Below, piece after piece: positions 47,590 through 59,899 of a stretch of DNA of 64,000 nt; positions within the stretch are counted from its first letter, which is position 1; every line of letters starts with the position of its first letter. This stretch comes from Psilocybe azurescens (lineage: Eukaryota > Basidiomycota > Agaricomycetes > Agaricales > Agrocybaceae). Below the pieces are notes generated by a model that was not told where the DNA came from, did no database searches, and saw only the letters and a program-made list of their open reading frames with translations. The stretch is from contig JAJIRX010000622.1 of assembly GCA_023853785.1 (NCBI GenBank), positions 186,001 to 250,000 on the forward strand, written 5' to 3'. The position numbers and the translations under genes were made by a program.

Positions 47590-48880
47590 GTGGCACATCG
47601 CCAGGGCCATCTCCGCAATAAATGAAAGGATATACTACACACACAACAACGATCTTGTACTTTTTAGCCCCTGATTATTTTGGTCAAAAACCCCACGCAT
47701 GGTTGGGTGGTGTCAGTTCTTTTACGCATGCTACTACTACATACTGGACCGACCGGTTAGACCCCAAGCTTCGGAACACTAACACTAGTGCAATGTTCGA
47801 AGGTTAGATCCGGGAAGTCGATTTGTTTCTTTTCTCTTCGTTCCTGTGCTGTTCGACTTTTCATTGTCTGGAACCAAGTCTGTGGCGGCTGGCCTAGCCC
47901 ATTTTCAGCGAGTGGGATCGTCAGTTCGGTTTATCCTCTTGTCTTCATCCTGATGGAGATCTCTAATGCGACGAGACCGGACTGACTCGAACCTGGGCCA
48001 GATAGACGGTATGTGGATACATCCCGAAGACGACCCCGAAATACTAGGGTTTACGTGCACGCCGGCGGCGCGTTCCGTAGGTTTACCCTCGCTGATTCCT
48101 GCAGAGAACCCTATGCGTTTGTCAATGGGAATAGGAATTGAGGTTCAATGGTATTATTTACCTTTATGATTCGGTCAAGTTAGCTATGTGTATATTCTCG
48201 ATCCTCTATCCTCTTGGTAGCAAGTATATAGCCTTAGCTTTAAGGCAAAAAGGTGAATTATAAGGACAATCTGCAACAACGAGTACGTTACGCCGGCTGG
48301 CCTATGCATACGCTCTCGAGGCTCTCTTGATCCCCATTGTCCCCCATCTAGCTGTTGTCTTGGCACTTCTGGACGACATATTGTGCCATCGAAAGCTTTG
48401 CAGTAGACTTTGCTTTCTTGCTTCAAGCATACGATCGTCGACCTCGTCTTTGCACTAGTATGATATAGAGAGAGAGCTCTTACTAAACAGCCTTTCTGTC
48501 GTGCAAAATGTTGTCAAGCATGCGGTGGTAACTGTCTTTTATCTCGTAAGAGTACTGGGTCCCTTCAGCTCATTTAGTGCCAGCGAGATATTTTGTTAGC
48601 TGCTTTGACACGTCGGGCCCCTCCTCTTCCTTCTCCTCTTCACTGTCGCTCTTCCCTACCAGGACTTGAGGTTCGCCATCTATTTTCTGCCTTTAATGCC
48701 CCGTTCATCTTTAGCTCAGGAGTAGAAGTTTGTAATGGCCTAGGACCGGCCAAACATGGAAGCAAGACCAATTCTTTCTAGACGTTTGTCTTTATACAAT
48801 TCAATGTGGGTTTTATTCTGTATAGTCTAGTGCAGTCTATCCACGCGTTCATCCCATGGATACTATTCTTCTCGTTTCAC
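47590..48880. other. Spacer downstream of NAS6
   Basis: Several short open frames on both strands but no conserved motif. A minus-strand frame at 48184-48426 and a plus-strand frame at 48593-48781 were checked and show no family resemblance. Confidence 0.35.
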
Positions 48881-48884
48881 AGAA

Positions 48885-49842
48885 TACACTCCTTACACTC
48901 TTTTTACACCGCCCCAGCCCGACCTTCGTCCTGTCTCGGCCTCCCCTTATCACCGTCACTATCACCTCGGACTGGACAATGAACAGAACTATCGTCGTTA
49001 TTTCCTATTGCAGTCTGTGAGAGTCCTTACGGTGATTATATTGTCCCTCAACAGAGTATCCTTTCTGCCGTTCCACAAGGGTCCTCGAAGGGCCAAATGG
49101 CGAATGATGATTGTAAGAACGTTGTTCTCAGAGGTATTAAACATGAATTGACCGATGAGGGTCCCGACCGTTGTCGTCGGGCTGGTCGCCTATGCCATTG
49201 TCTTTGGGGTATGTTCCGAATCATCTCAAATAGCTGTTTTACGTCACTATACTAATATAGTAGACATTGGAGACTTCTTTGTATCTCTTGTGTCATGGAA
49301 AATTTCATGGGCACTGCAGGTTGTCTTTACCAAGTTACGGGCGCCTATCCAGTGTTTCGAATTCCAGCCATTGGCGATTTGGAGTTAACTGATGGACTAA
49401 AACATAAGCCTGAAGCACGTAGAGTTAGTGAAAGCAGATTTTTCAGCGAAAGAGTAGATATACAGGCGGCGGCAGATTTGCTCCTTATGACGTCCCAGAT
49501 GGAGCGTTGATCAACATATTTGGGCGGCCCCATTAACGGTTCAGTGTAACGCAGTTAAAATTAATCCAACACTTTCAGAAAAAAGGCGTGTTGATAGATA
49601 CTGCCATGGAAAGGAGCGGGAATCAGTACGGTGTGGCGATCATTACACCAACAAGAAGACAAGAGATTGAGAAAAGATCACAACAAGCAGTGCCAAGACT
49701 TTTCGATGACGCCTCGTGGTGGCGGTGTTGGACGATCAATGATTTTGCCGAGCATGCCGTAGTCGGTTTGTTTGGGGGTAGTTCCACAGAATTTGACTTA
49801 GTGGCCTGTGGGCGTTCAGATGCATTGAATTACACTATTTAA
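48885..49842 (+). CDS. Possible uncharacterised membrane-associated gene
   Basis: A plus-strand frame begins after a good acceptor (CTCGTTTCACAG, near 48881) and reads YTPYTLFTPPQPDLRP, then LGLDNEQNYRRYFLLQSVRV, LTVIILSLNRVSFLPF and RRAKWRMMIVRTLFS. It is followed by a short hydrophobic segment, MRVPTVVVGLVAYAIVFG (49155-49208), that ends at a GTATGT donor, and further frames at 49295-49510 and 49588-49842. The hydrophobic parts could be membrane segments. No family was recognised, the start was not found, and the joins are guesses. A chance set of open frames is a real alternative. Confidence 0.3.
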
Positions 49843-50081
49843 GTATAGATTTAAAAAGAGCTTCATATTATGTATAGAAGAATATGCTTTCCATTTTTCA
49901 CGGGGAATGGTTTTGAGAAATTATTGCCTGAGAAGCTCCTATTTTCTTACGTAACAATTGTTTCCTCACGGCGCGTCAAGAATAATACAGTCACGTGAAA
50001 AGCACCGTGCGCAAAAACAAATGGCCACGAACAGCGAACAAGCACCCTTGATCACTAACCACCACCATCTCCACCACGACA

Positions 50082-51779
50082 ATGTCAACCATCGTCGAGC
50101 ATCCAATATCCGTAATAAATGGCGTCCAACCCTCTAGCTCTCGTTCACTAAGGGACTCCATCGAAATTATCGATGTCGACTCCTTCGACCACGGTGGACA
50201 GCCGCAGGCAGTCCCACCAGGAAATATTCGAACGGGAACTTCAAGTCAGGACTCTATATGGCTGATTGACAGTGAAAGTGACGACGACGAAGTGGAAATT
50301 TTGTCCTCTAGGGTGCTTGCTAGCCATAGTCAGTTATTCCCGCCACTTTCTGTCCTCGGCCACCGCATTGACTAAAAATACATTTACAAATCAGATGTAG
50401 ACCGAACTCGAAGTCATCGACAATTTATTTCACCGCCGCCTCAGCGAAACTTCAACCAGGCGCTACCTCCAGTTCCAGCTCTGCCTTCGAGCCAGGCTAC
50501 ACGCCAGCCGGTGAGGCGGCAATATGCAATGTCATCCATGCCAGTGTTTCCAAGTGCACAACCACCCGCCTTTGAAGTGGGGCCTGTTGCTGGACCTTCG
50601 AACGCTCCAAATCCACCGAATCCTCCACAAGCGGCTCCCATCTCCCGGCACGTTCCTGCGCTAGGTTTAGGCGGAGCTCTCATATCTTCAAATAACAGAG
50701 CTCAAAACATTCGCCGGCAGGCACGTTCAGCAGCCGCAGCTACGAGCAGAAATGCGACAACCAACATGCCTGGGCAATATCACTTTCAAAATTACGATGA
50801 CATCCCCCGGCATATCCAGATGTATCTGACCGAACTGGCGTTTCAGGGGTCGATGGGAGACTTGAATACTTTCCAGCGACATCATTTCCTTAGGGAGCCC
50901 CGCGAGAAAGAGCAGTATCAACAGCACTATACGCATCCTTCTAAAGCCGAACCTGGCTTCACGTTTGATTTTGCTCCTCAGGATGATGACGCGAGTGCGC
51001 GCCTCTTCCCGCCTACTTCCGCCAACGAACCTATCATTCTAGATGATGATGACGACGATGGACCTTCGCATGCGGGACCCTCAAAGTCTTCAAGCCAGGG
51101 TGAATCTTCTGGAGCTGGGACGTTGAATGCTATGCTCGTCTGCGCCAAGTGCCTGGATCCCCTCGTTCTGAACGCAGGCCTTGCCCCCGAAGAAGCGCAG
51201 TACAAACGCGTTTAGGGGCTACGATGCGGCCATCTCATCGACGAGAAATGCCTTAACGAGCTGGGGCAGCCTCCACAAGAACCAGCCCAGGAAGAAGGAA
51301 AACCGCCAACGACAGCGCCGAAGGACCGGAAGGGTAAAGGGAAAGGGAAAGCCGTCGTACGGCCGACGTATGGCGACGCATTGCCCGAGCCACACGTTCC
51401 CGCAGAAACAGACGCGTCGAACAACATCCGCTCGCGGCTGCGTGCCAGACCCAATGCACGACCTTCTTCCTCCTCAACCGCTGCTGCTGCTGCCACCGGC
51501 GGCTCCTATTCCTTGTCATCGTTAGCATCGGCATCCTCATCCGCTCTTTCCCATCTCGCCGACCTCCTCCCCTCACCCCCCACCAAAAAACGGCGCGGAC
51601 CACCCAAGAAACCCAAAATCGAAGGCGAGTTCGAGTGGAAATGCCCCGTCGCCAACTGCGGCCACGTACATCTGAGCGTCAAGATCAACGGTATCTGGGG
51701 CCCGGAGACGGACAGAGATTTTAAAGGCGTCAAGGGTATCAAGGGCGAGGCTAGAGGCGCTATTGCCGTTTTTGCGTAG
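50082..51779 (+). CDS. RING-like zinc-binding protein with an in-frame TAG
   Basis: Two exons, 50082-50328 and 50395-51779, with an intron of 66 nt. The N-terminus is acidic and Ser-rich (SIEIIDVDSFD, DSIWLIDSESDDDEVEIL), resembling SUMO-interacting motifs. A long Pro/Ala-rich middle follows, with RHIQMYLTELAFQGSMG and a second acidic patch, EPIILDDDDDDGPS. The zinc-binding residues are split: CAKCLDPL, then GLRCGHLIDEKCL, and near the end WKCPVANCGHVHLSV, a C-C-C-H-C-C-C-H spacing like a RING or U-box variant. A TAG at 51213-51215 lies in the same frame between KRV and GLRCGH, where related proteins probably carry an aromatic residue. The sequence on both sides is conserved-looking and in phase. 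So this is either a nonsense allele, a base error (TGG or TAT/TAC to TAG) or a pseudogene. A SUMO-targeted ubiquitin ligase role is speculative. Confidence 0.75.
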
Positions 51780-51789
51780 ATTGTGTAGA

Positions 51790-52835
51790 TTGCTATTACC
51801 CTTGGTTGGTTGGTGTTGATGCCAACTGTCGATGCAGGTATGCTCTGGGACCCATGCCGGATGCCCTAGACATACCCCGGATTGGGGTCTGTGGTCCCTT
51901 TCACTTTCACTTTCCTTTGAATGTCTCTGTATCCGGTGCCTCCTCTTGTTTTGACCTATTGCTTTTGCTTCTCATCGATAGCATACGCATATCACATTTC
52001 TTGTATTTATACTTTTCTCTCCTGCTCTCTGTTATCATCCAAATCGTGTACATCATCATGTATCTGGCTTAGAATACTCAAGTAGACAAAAAACATTGGA
52101 AGGGACATTATATTCAATGCATGTCAACTCGAACTGAATATTTACTTCAGGATCTAATTGAAGAGAAAACGCCTAAAGTGAGGCTACTTGCAAGATTCAT
52201 CGCCCTGCTCCAACTTGTGCTGCACATGGACGAAAACAACTGAACCTTCACAAAATTCAAGCAATTCTACGAAAAATGCAATATGCAATTTTATCTAGAT
52301 AACAGCCAGTGTATACACGATTCTTTAATATTTAATCTCGATGTTTTCCAGGCGGAATTCTTCAAAAATGAAGGAACTTAAGCCAGGCCAATCTATAGCC
52401 AGCCTGAGCCCCGATATTCCCAAATGTGTGATCCCGCCACCAAGATTTGATGAGTTGGTCTAAGTAATGCTGGATGGAAGCCCATCTCGGATGAGCATCC
52501 TGGGTTCCTCGAGCTCAATGGAGGAGTGGAATGATAATGAGAAAGAAATGATGCAGAGACGAGACGACGAGAGATGTTGAAGAAGACGCGACGGCGTCTG
52601 TCAAAACCGATAGCACGATGGAAAGGGAAAGCAGAAACGTATAAATGCCCGGAGAGAGGAAAACAGAAACGGAAAACGCAGAAGGAGACGGAGACCGCTA
52701 CGAGCGCGTCGGAGGTGGACAAAACAAGGGAATGCGAAGGGGAAAAGCTCCAGCCTGAGAGCATATGGGGGTTTTCTCACTTCAAGGGAGGATTGCTGCA
52801 GAAATAGAGAGAAGGAAGGGTCATGAGAGGGGTCG
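51790..52835. other. Convergent 3' region
   Basis: The RING-like gene and the DUF1996 gene end facing each other here. The region holds AT-rich sequence and purine-rich runs near 52540-52740. Open frames there (52574-52807 plus, 52393-52764 minus) have skewed, low-complexity composition and no family resemblance. Confidence 0.35.
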
Positions 52836-52840
52836 TAAGT

Positions 52841-55585
52841 TTAATTCGTGTAAACGTAGTCGAGGTGGCGGACGTGCGGCGCCTGCTGGAACGTGTGACG
52901 GCGGTGCTGTTCCATTGCACGGCGCTTCTTCTTGGAGGAGCAAGTTCCATGGCCACCGTGGCTAGAGGCCGGCCCTGTGATCGATCCTCCAGAGCTCGAG
53001 CTCGAGCCGGAGGACATTCCCGATCCCGATCCAGAGTTGGAGCTCGACGAGTTGCCTGACGAGTTGGAGGTTCCAGATGAGCCCGAGCTGCCAGATGTGC
53101 TGCCAGATCCGGAGCTACCGTACAAGCCTGAGCTCGAGCCTGAGCCTGAGCCTCCACCCTGAGCGGGCAACGAGGAAGGCCTCGTCGCGGGTGGGACGAT
53201 CGAAGTCGCTGCTACTGTTGCCTGGGAGGCAGCTGCTGCAGACGACGCAGCGGTCAAAATATGGCCCGAAGCAGCCGAGGAGGCAGACGGGATAGCAATA
53301 GAGCTGACATGGCTGGGCCCAGTGGCGGGAGCTTGAGAGCTGGCCACAGGGATCGTCGTCGGCACATGGACGCTGGACGCTGCGCTGGAGACGCTGATTG
53401 GGCTAGCAGCTGCAGAGGACGAAGACGAAGCTGGCGGCGGTGGCGCTTTGACAGAGGTCACGGCGGCAGCAGAGGTCACGGCAGCAACAGAGGTCGCGGC
53501 GGCAGCAGAGGTCACGGCAGCAGCAGAGGTCGCGGCAGCAGCAGAGGTCACGGCGGCAGAGCTGACCTGCACTTGCGTTTGGCCAGGGGTCACGTCCGAG
53601 CCAGTGGCGGTCGGGGAATCACCAGTGTACGCAAAGACGGGGGGAAATGAGGGGAGGAGTAACGTTATCGGTGAAGATGGTTGCTTTCTTGCCGTATGGT
53701 TGGACTGGGTTGTTTCCGGGAAGTTTGAGGAGTGTTCCAGTGGCTAAAAGAAAATAATTAGCATCTCATCTTGAAGTGTAACGTAGAGCGTAAGAACTCA
53801 CTCTGTTCGTCGACGGATTTGGTAATACGGCAAGACTTTCCCTGGTTCATGTCGAAGATACCTTGGTTGACGCAGCATGTGGCCTATACAGAAAGATATG
53901 ATTTAGAAATGGTCAGAAAAAACATTGTAGGATACGCACATCTCCGAAAGGGTCGCAATGGCAGTTGTCAACCGCCTTTTGCAAAACTCCTTTGTCCCAT
54001 CCGTTGATGAAATCTATATCAAAGCGAGAATTAGCACATTTCTCATGGTAGCTGAAACTATACGACTGACCAGCATGGTATCCGTACCCAGTAGGGTCAC
54101 CGTGAGCGTAGCTGGAAAATACGAGATCAAAATCTAAAATTAGAACAGAAACATAAAAGATGAAACTTACACGAAGGGCTGCGAAGTGTTCCTGGCTTGA
54201 GACCTTACATTGTCAAAGTCCTGAGATCCCCAGTACACCTGACAATGAAATATATCAATCAGTACAGTAAACCAAATCTATTCGCTCCCATAGAACGTAC
54301 CTCCATGAAGATACGGGGAAGGACGACTGGGAATTTAGGATCACTGCAGCTTCCGCTGTCTGGGCCAGTGGATAGGAAAGCAACGTGCGACTTGTGGTCT
54401 GCAGAGTCTAGGTTCTGTAAAAATGAAGGATTCCGTCAATCATCCTGTCAACCGATTCATGGTCAACGTAGGGACAAACCTTTCCATCCCAGCAACTGGG
54501 GAAGTTCTGTAAAGTAATGATTGTGTCAGCCCAAGTTTTCATCTTGATGAAAGACTGTTAAAACCCACAATCTGAGCGCGGACACCAGATGGGCAGGATT
54601 TGGCGGGCAATTCATTGTGCTTTGTCGAAACGCCGTTGAAATCGAGGCAAAGGAAAGTCACTGCTTGCTGAGCAAAGCTGGTAGGGTCGTAGGTACGAAG
54701 CGTTGGGTCACCTAATAAAAAATACCATGTCAGAAATTTTTGTACACATCGTCGCGTATTGCGATGAGAAGTGCATACCACTGATCATGCGGAACTGAAG
54801 ATTTCATCACGTTAGATATGATGACACGAATATAGCAACAGGAACAACTTACGTCATCGGGGAAGGCGGTAGTGGTTCCTGGTGTGTCGCTGAATAAATA
54901 ATCTTATAATAAAGCAGAACGTTAGTCCATGATACCCCCTGGTACGCAGAGTTTTTTTGTGCTTACAACTGTAAAGAAGGAAAAGGGTCTTAGAAAATAA
55001 GAGAGAAATGCAATGAGAAAATGACCAACATCACGGCCCCACCGGTAAGACTCGAAAAGCTTCCATTGTTCCATCTTGATGTCGATGTTAGCATGCTCCA
55101 CTGACCACACTGCGACGATTTGATTTCTTACTGGAAGTACAAATGCTAAGAAAATTTCTTATCAGTAAGATGAAACAATTGAGACCGGGATAAAACTTAC
55201 CGGGAACCAATATGCAGACTTGTCCTGCGGGATAGGAATTGAAGAGCATTCACTCTCGCGCAACTGCGCTGTGGTGGTAGTGAATCTAAAGTTGCTGCCG
55301 CCAAGAACTACATATAGCAAAGGGACAGTCAATTCAAAATGGTTTTTCGATCACGATCAATTTAAGCGAATAGACGCGCGCACTAACCTGAATGAGCATG
55401 ACCGGAGACTTTGCCAGGATTGACAACGGGGTCAATACGTTCAGTGGTGATAAAATCCTCTGAAAAAAAAAGCAGTTCGTCATTGGTGAAGTCATAATTT
55501 TCAACTTTTTCTCCCTACCGATTCCCATAAGCCAGTATGCGTTCGCCGAGGCAGCCGCGGTGGCCAAAGACAACAAGAACTTCAT
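52841..55585 (-). CDS. Secreted DUF1996 protein with Ala/Ser/Gly-rich tail
   Basis: Fungal secreted or cell-surface protein; the DUF1996 domain has no known activity. The start (55585) MKFLLSLATAAASANA is a signal peptide running directly into the domain start YWLMGIEDFITTERIDPVVN, then GKVSGHAHSVLGGSNFRF, QLRESECSSIPIPQDKSAYW, FPHLYFQWNNGSFSSL, FSDTPGTTTAFPDDFRMISG, CLDFNGVSTKHNELPAKSCP, INFPSCWDGKNLDSADHKSH, FPVVLPRIFMEVYWGSQDFD and CHCDPFGDATCC. About 15 exons join in phase; the last is 52841-53743. The junction at 54903-55042 is ambiguous because two donors, GTGGGG and GTCATT, are possible and only the first keeps the frame. After the domain come about 250 residues of TSAAAV-type hexapeptides, a Ser/Ala/Pro region and a Gly/Ser-rich stretch, ending in a short basic tail (SSKKKRRAMEQHRR). 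No GPI-type hydrophobic end was seen. Confidence 0.9.
53450..53575 (-). repeat. 18-bp tandem repeat coding for TSAAAV-like hexapeptides
   Basis: About six to seven copies of an 18-base unit, GAGGTCACGGCGGCAGCA on the + strand, with mostly synonymous or Ala/Val changes. On the coding strand this yields repeated T-S-A-A-A-V or T-S-V-A-A-V blocks directly after the DUF1996 domain. Copy number is likely to vary between strains. Confidence 0.75.
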
Positions 55586-57720
55586 TGCGAAAGATGAGCG
55601 AGTGTGCTGTAGAAAAGACTGAGGGGACCAGCTGAAGAAGGCTGGAGAAAGAAGGGGAACGTTATAAGGGGGAGAAGAGGAGAAGGGGGGAGATGATGGA
55701 AGTAAGAGACAAGAAGAGCTGAAATCCAAATCTGAATAGCACCTACTGTTCTAGGGAAAAACAAACTTTGCGGCTGTTTGGCATTTCTGCTATCCCCCTC
55801 CCCTGAATATCGTCACTCGTACACTCTGGAAATTGACAGTCCGTGGAAGTTGGCAGGCTAAAAGTAGCTATCACCCTTCGCCTTGTTACCATCCAGATTC
55901 AGTTCCAAAGAACGCCGCTGACACTCTGCCTCCGGCTGAACGGAATAATAATCTTTTTTCGATATCTTATCGTGCTTCCACCATGCAGGTAGAAGCACAT
56001 CCGAGGTCATTATATGAGCCATGGCGAAGCATCGTTGCAACTTAATATCGTCCATATACGTTCTACATGCTTCGAGCTCTACTTGAGCTGATTTCCGCAT
56101 CCACTCCGCGTAGCGAATTAAAATACAGGTGATGTTGATGACGTTGTTGTTCTGATCCTGCCTGCAAGAAACGCATAACATAGCATGCTGACCAAGATCA
56201 AGAATGCAGTAATGTCATTCGGGCGTCCCCCTTTATCCGAGAAAATTGCAAAAGGATGCCGGCATCAGCTTCGATTAATGAAAACAAGACCGAACGGTTG
56301 ATAATGAAAACAATGCGCGATGGGTGAATTGTTCTGACATGGGAAAGATCATCTAGGTGAGAAAAATCCGAAAGTCACTTTCGCTAAAAGTCCGCATGGT
56401 AACTGAACATCAACCACCACAAATAGATATCCGTTCTAATGTTCGAAAGGCACCTAAGCATACCATATTCCGCAGTGACATTCAACAGACGTCGGATTTC
56501 GCATACCTTCAAACATGCGATATTGGAATGCAAATGCATATTCCAAGTTCCTTCGAAGGTACTGTGAACACATTCTTTCGGGTACACTCCAGGATTTGCT
56601 TACGAGTTCCAGAAGCACGCTCCATGATCGACGACATGCATACTTTCAGGCTGGCATATTCAATAACTGGAATCTAAAAATCAGAACGTTTCAGCGGAAG
56701 CGTCACATATCCAAAAATAACAAAAAGTTTGAATGCAACTCACCAACTAGCAGCCAAGGCTAATTTACGAGTTCCTTACGACGCGAAGCACCTACGCAAC
56801 ATTCGAGCCGATGCATTACAACAAGAAACATCTGCGCCTATTATATCTGTTATTTGTAACTCACGGCCAGCTGCTGTTTTTCGGAAGTAAAATATGCGGC
56901 GCCGCCGCCACTGTAGAAGTGGGCATTGAGCACTCGACGTAGGATTTTCAGGGGAGATATTGCAAAGGCTGAAGTTCCAAACCGAACAAGAAATCCCAAC
57001 GTTAATCGAGTATCTTATCCAGCTAAATCGAAAGAGCCTTTTCGAAAACAGAGATTAAATCAATTTCAAATTAAGTACAGTAATTAGTCTAGGAAGTCCA
57101 ACAAAGAAACTTACCGCACCAACACAAGGAACAATCCCAGTCCAATCAGGTCGCTGATCCACTCAACACACATCTAGAATTTAAACCTTCAGCTAATCCC
57201 GCATCGCATTCGACCAATGAGAGCAGCAGCACCTTCCATTCTATACTCACCTTGGACCCAAACCCCAGAGCCTCGGTGTACAGGCACACCCATTATGTAC
57301 ACCCTGAAATTAAAAATCAAAACACATGATGCCCACCAACGACCCCTTGCTCTCCTCTCCCCAAACCCAATCAAACCAACGCCCTTCGAGAACACGCAAA
57401 GAACACCGTTAGGATTCAATATGGGGCTGCAGCACAGACCGCTTTCTGAATCCACGTCTTCGCGAACCCGCACCTCAAGTCACCGGGCACTGGTGCTATT
57501 ACTAGCCCATGCATCCTGATTCTTCCTCTTCCTCTTTCTCCTTCCCATCCCCTGCCCCGAAAATGAACGAAAGAAAAATGGGTGGAAGTTGCCAAAGGAA
57601 ATGAAAATACGACTCGCAGAAAGCGCCACCGCATTTCAAAGGCAGATAGAAGTAGTAAGATATCACCCTGGTGCAGCATCTTAACTTGCTAGTTCAAAAT
57701 TTTAGACCAACAGAAAGATA

Positions 57721-57739
57721 TCCATCCATCCATCCATCC
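57721..57739. repeat. TCCA microsatellite
   Basis: Nearly five uninterrupted copies of TCCA. No function seen. Confidence 0.8.
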
Positions 57740-57850
57740 TGACTGATTGTTCATGCGAAGCATATATACAATGATGTAGTGTTTCCAATAGCAGGTCCAG
57801 CAATTACCATCTTGATTCCAAGTCCAAGGCGTGACTCCAATACCGCACTG

Positions 57851-57877
57851 AAGGAAAGAAGGAAGGAAGGAAGGAAG
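57851..57877. repeat. GGAA microsatellite
   Basis: AAGGAAAGAAGGAAGG followed by more GGAA units, about six copies with one interruption. No function seen. Confidence 0.8.
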
Positions 57878-59701
57878 ACTGAGCAGAGTCCACACTCGCA
57901 CCTCCTCATTTCGTCTCGTTGGTGTCCAACAGCATCAACATCATCATGTGAAAGTGGATTCGACGGGAATTAGCATGCCCAATAAAATGAAATGAAAAGT
58001 CATGGCACCGCGGAAGCCAAAGCCTGTTGAAAGCCCTTGGAAAGTGCAGAGAAGTGAAAGCCTCGAGCACCGCCACACACGCACTGCGATTGCGTCCGGT
58101 CCGGGTTAAGCCGCAAGCGCACCGGCCAGGACAAGGCCCAGGGCTTCCGGAACCCGCAAGCTCCTGGAGGCTGTGGCGCGGTCGAGAGAGATACTCATTA
58201 GAAGACCAGAAGTCATGCCATCGCGAGGGGTGGCGATTAAGCACTTCGTGGTCGTTGCCTTCTCGTCGATGGATGAATGCCATTGTCAATGGCGGTGATG
58301 GTGATGCCATAGATAAGATAACGCCGAAGGACGGAGCGTAGAGGGAAGGTTGATATATACAATGTCATGCGATGGTTTGAAGTTTGAAGTCTAGTCATAT
58401 GCCTTCCAGCCTCTGCTTCATTTTCACCTTCATCATTGCAGCGAGGACAACCTCACTTCGCTTCGCTTCATTTCACCACACATCCCTGGAATGGAAAAAA
58501 TGCTGAACAGCAAAAGCATGCCCAGAAACCAATGGAAAACCAGAATCGACACATCCCAAAGCCTCAAACATCTATTCCAGTAGAATGGAAGGATGCAGGA
58601 TTCCCTGCCGCTGCGCAGCACAGAGTCACGAAGAACATCCATACGACTCATTCAAGTCGAGTCACCAGAGTAGCTCCCGTTCGTCCAAGATTCTTCTCGC
58701 ACGTAACCCAAACCGTGTGGCAAAGTAATGCGCGTCTCTATGAAGGGATTGCAGCGCCTGAGCCGAAGGCGAAGTTTCATTCATAAAACCTCCAGTCTAA
58801 CGACGTTCTCAATGGATGGTATATGCATGCATGACTGACATCGAGTTATTCGTAGCAGCACCCGCCACGATCCAAATCCCACATCGTCTTCTCCTGTTCC
58901 ACTCGATCATAATCGGATTTGTTATAAGCAGCATTGCAAATCCAATAGAGCGAATACAAACGCCATCATTCCTCCTCCAAGGGTCTTTAGACGGAGCCGA
59001 AGGCAGGCAGGGTGGGGTAGGGTATTGATGCACAATGACCTGTCCGAGCTACTATAACGTGTTTTTCTTTGGTGCGGATGGAGGGACGATACCTGGCCCT
59101 AATGTGATTCGGATGCAGGAAATGAACGCTAGATCCGAGGGAAGCAACGTTATCTGTCCTTCCCGTGGTTGAAATTGACGTCCTTTTGATCTCGTAGGCC
59201 TGGGCCCTGAGCCAGCGTCTGAGTATTGCATTTATATCTGTGACGGGGAATGGAGGATAGCGTCTGAATAGTCCGACTAGGTCGGTAACACACAGCGGTA
59301 GGTATATATGCGTTGTTTAACCCGCTGATGCATTGTCATTGATTTTGTCCGTCATTCGACACCGTGACAGGCCGCCCGTAGCGTAAAGTGAGGTGGAAGG
59401 CAGGTGCGATGGTGTTGCCATGAGAAGTAACTGTAGGTAAGCCTATCGACAGTATGCTGGCGCGCATCCACCCCTGGCCATGCAACGGCTGAGTCCATCG
59501 TTCCCCGCCAAAGGTCCGCGTATAGTTCGCAAACACGTAAAGAGGGTCATTGTCGCGTTGCGTACCCCCTTGAACGAATGAGTGCACAACACACGTAATT
59601 GTTGGATACGTGTTCCGAATTTAAGGTGGAAGAATACATTCCGGCTTCGATCTCGACGTACTAGAAACGTGAGCGATGATGATCGTTGCCTAACGTGTGT
59701 A

Positions 59702-59865
59702 GTTGTCGTTCTGCGGCCTTAAGAAATCGAATCCACCGCCTCGTCCGCTGCGCCCTTGCTTGACGTTGCTCCTCTTGGCCTTATCCATTTTCTGCCGTGC
59801 CTTTCAGAGGAGGCTTTCCATATGACACCGGAAGCAGCAGATAGGAACAGAATCAAAAAGTGAGC
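59702..59865 (-). pseudogene. Tandem duplicate of the 3' end of the ICT1-like gene
   Basis: This segment repeats the last coding part of the neighbouring gene (59882-60090). Both carry AAATCGAA, CCACCGCCTCGTCC, GCGCCCTTGCTTGACG or a close variant, GCTCCTCTT, and ATGGCACCGGAAGC or a close variant, in the same order. The downstream copy lacks about 45 bases coding for the KKVDGLIKAD part, and a TTAAG replaces the stop context. It has no start of its own and is probably not expressed as protein. Confidence 0.8.
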
Positions 59866-59899
59866 TGCAGCTTATGTCATGAGGTTGTCGTCTTTCGGC

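Larger units (their letters stand above)
55590..59700. other. Four-kilobase region without a recognisable gene
   Basis: Several open frames of 60-135 codons exist on both strands. The best protein-like one is 55858-56181 (minus), with charged, amphipathic sequence such as RYAEWMRKSAQVELEACRTY; another is 59336-59587 (minus), YVFANYTRTFGGERWTQPLH. Neither was linked to a family or to convincing exons. The region also holds two microsatellites (57721-57739, 57851-57877). Confidence 0.35.

Noticed and set aside
51253..51603. Minus-strand frame of 116 codons opposite the RING-like gene
   Set aside because: The plus strand carries the conserved zinc ligands and acidic motifs; the minus frame has skewed Arg/Gly composition and no motif.
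52932..53162. Plus-strand frame rich in Pro and Glu
   Set aside because: It is antisense to the Gly/Ser-rich tail of the DUF1996 gene, and its composition follows from that repetitive coding sequence.
57906..58310. 134-codon minus-strand frame near the microsatellites
   Set aside because: No conserved motif, no convincing splice partners, and a plus-strand frame of similar length overlaps it.
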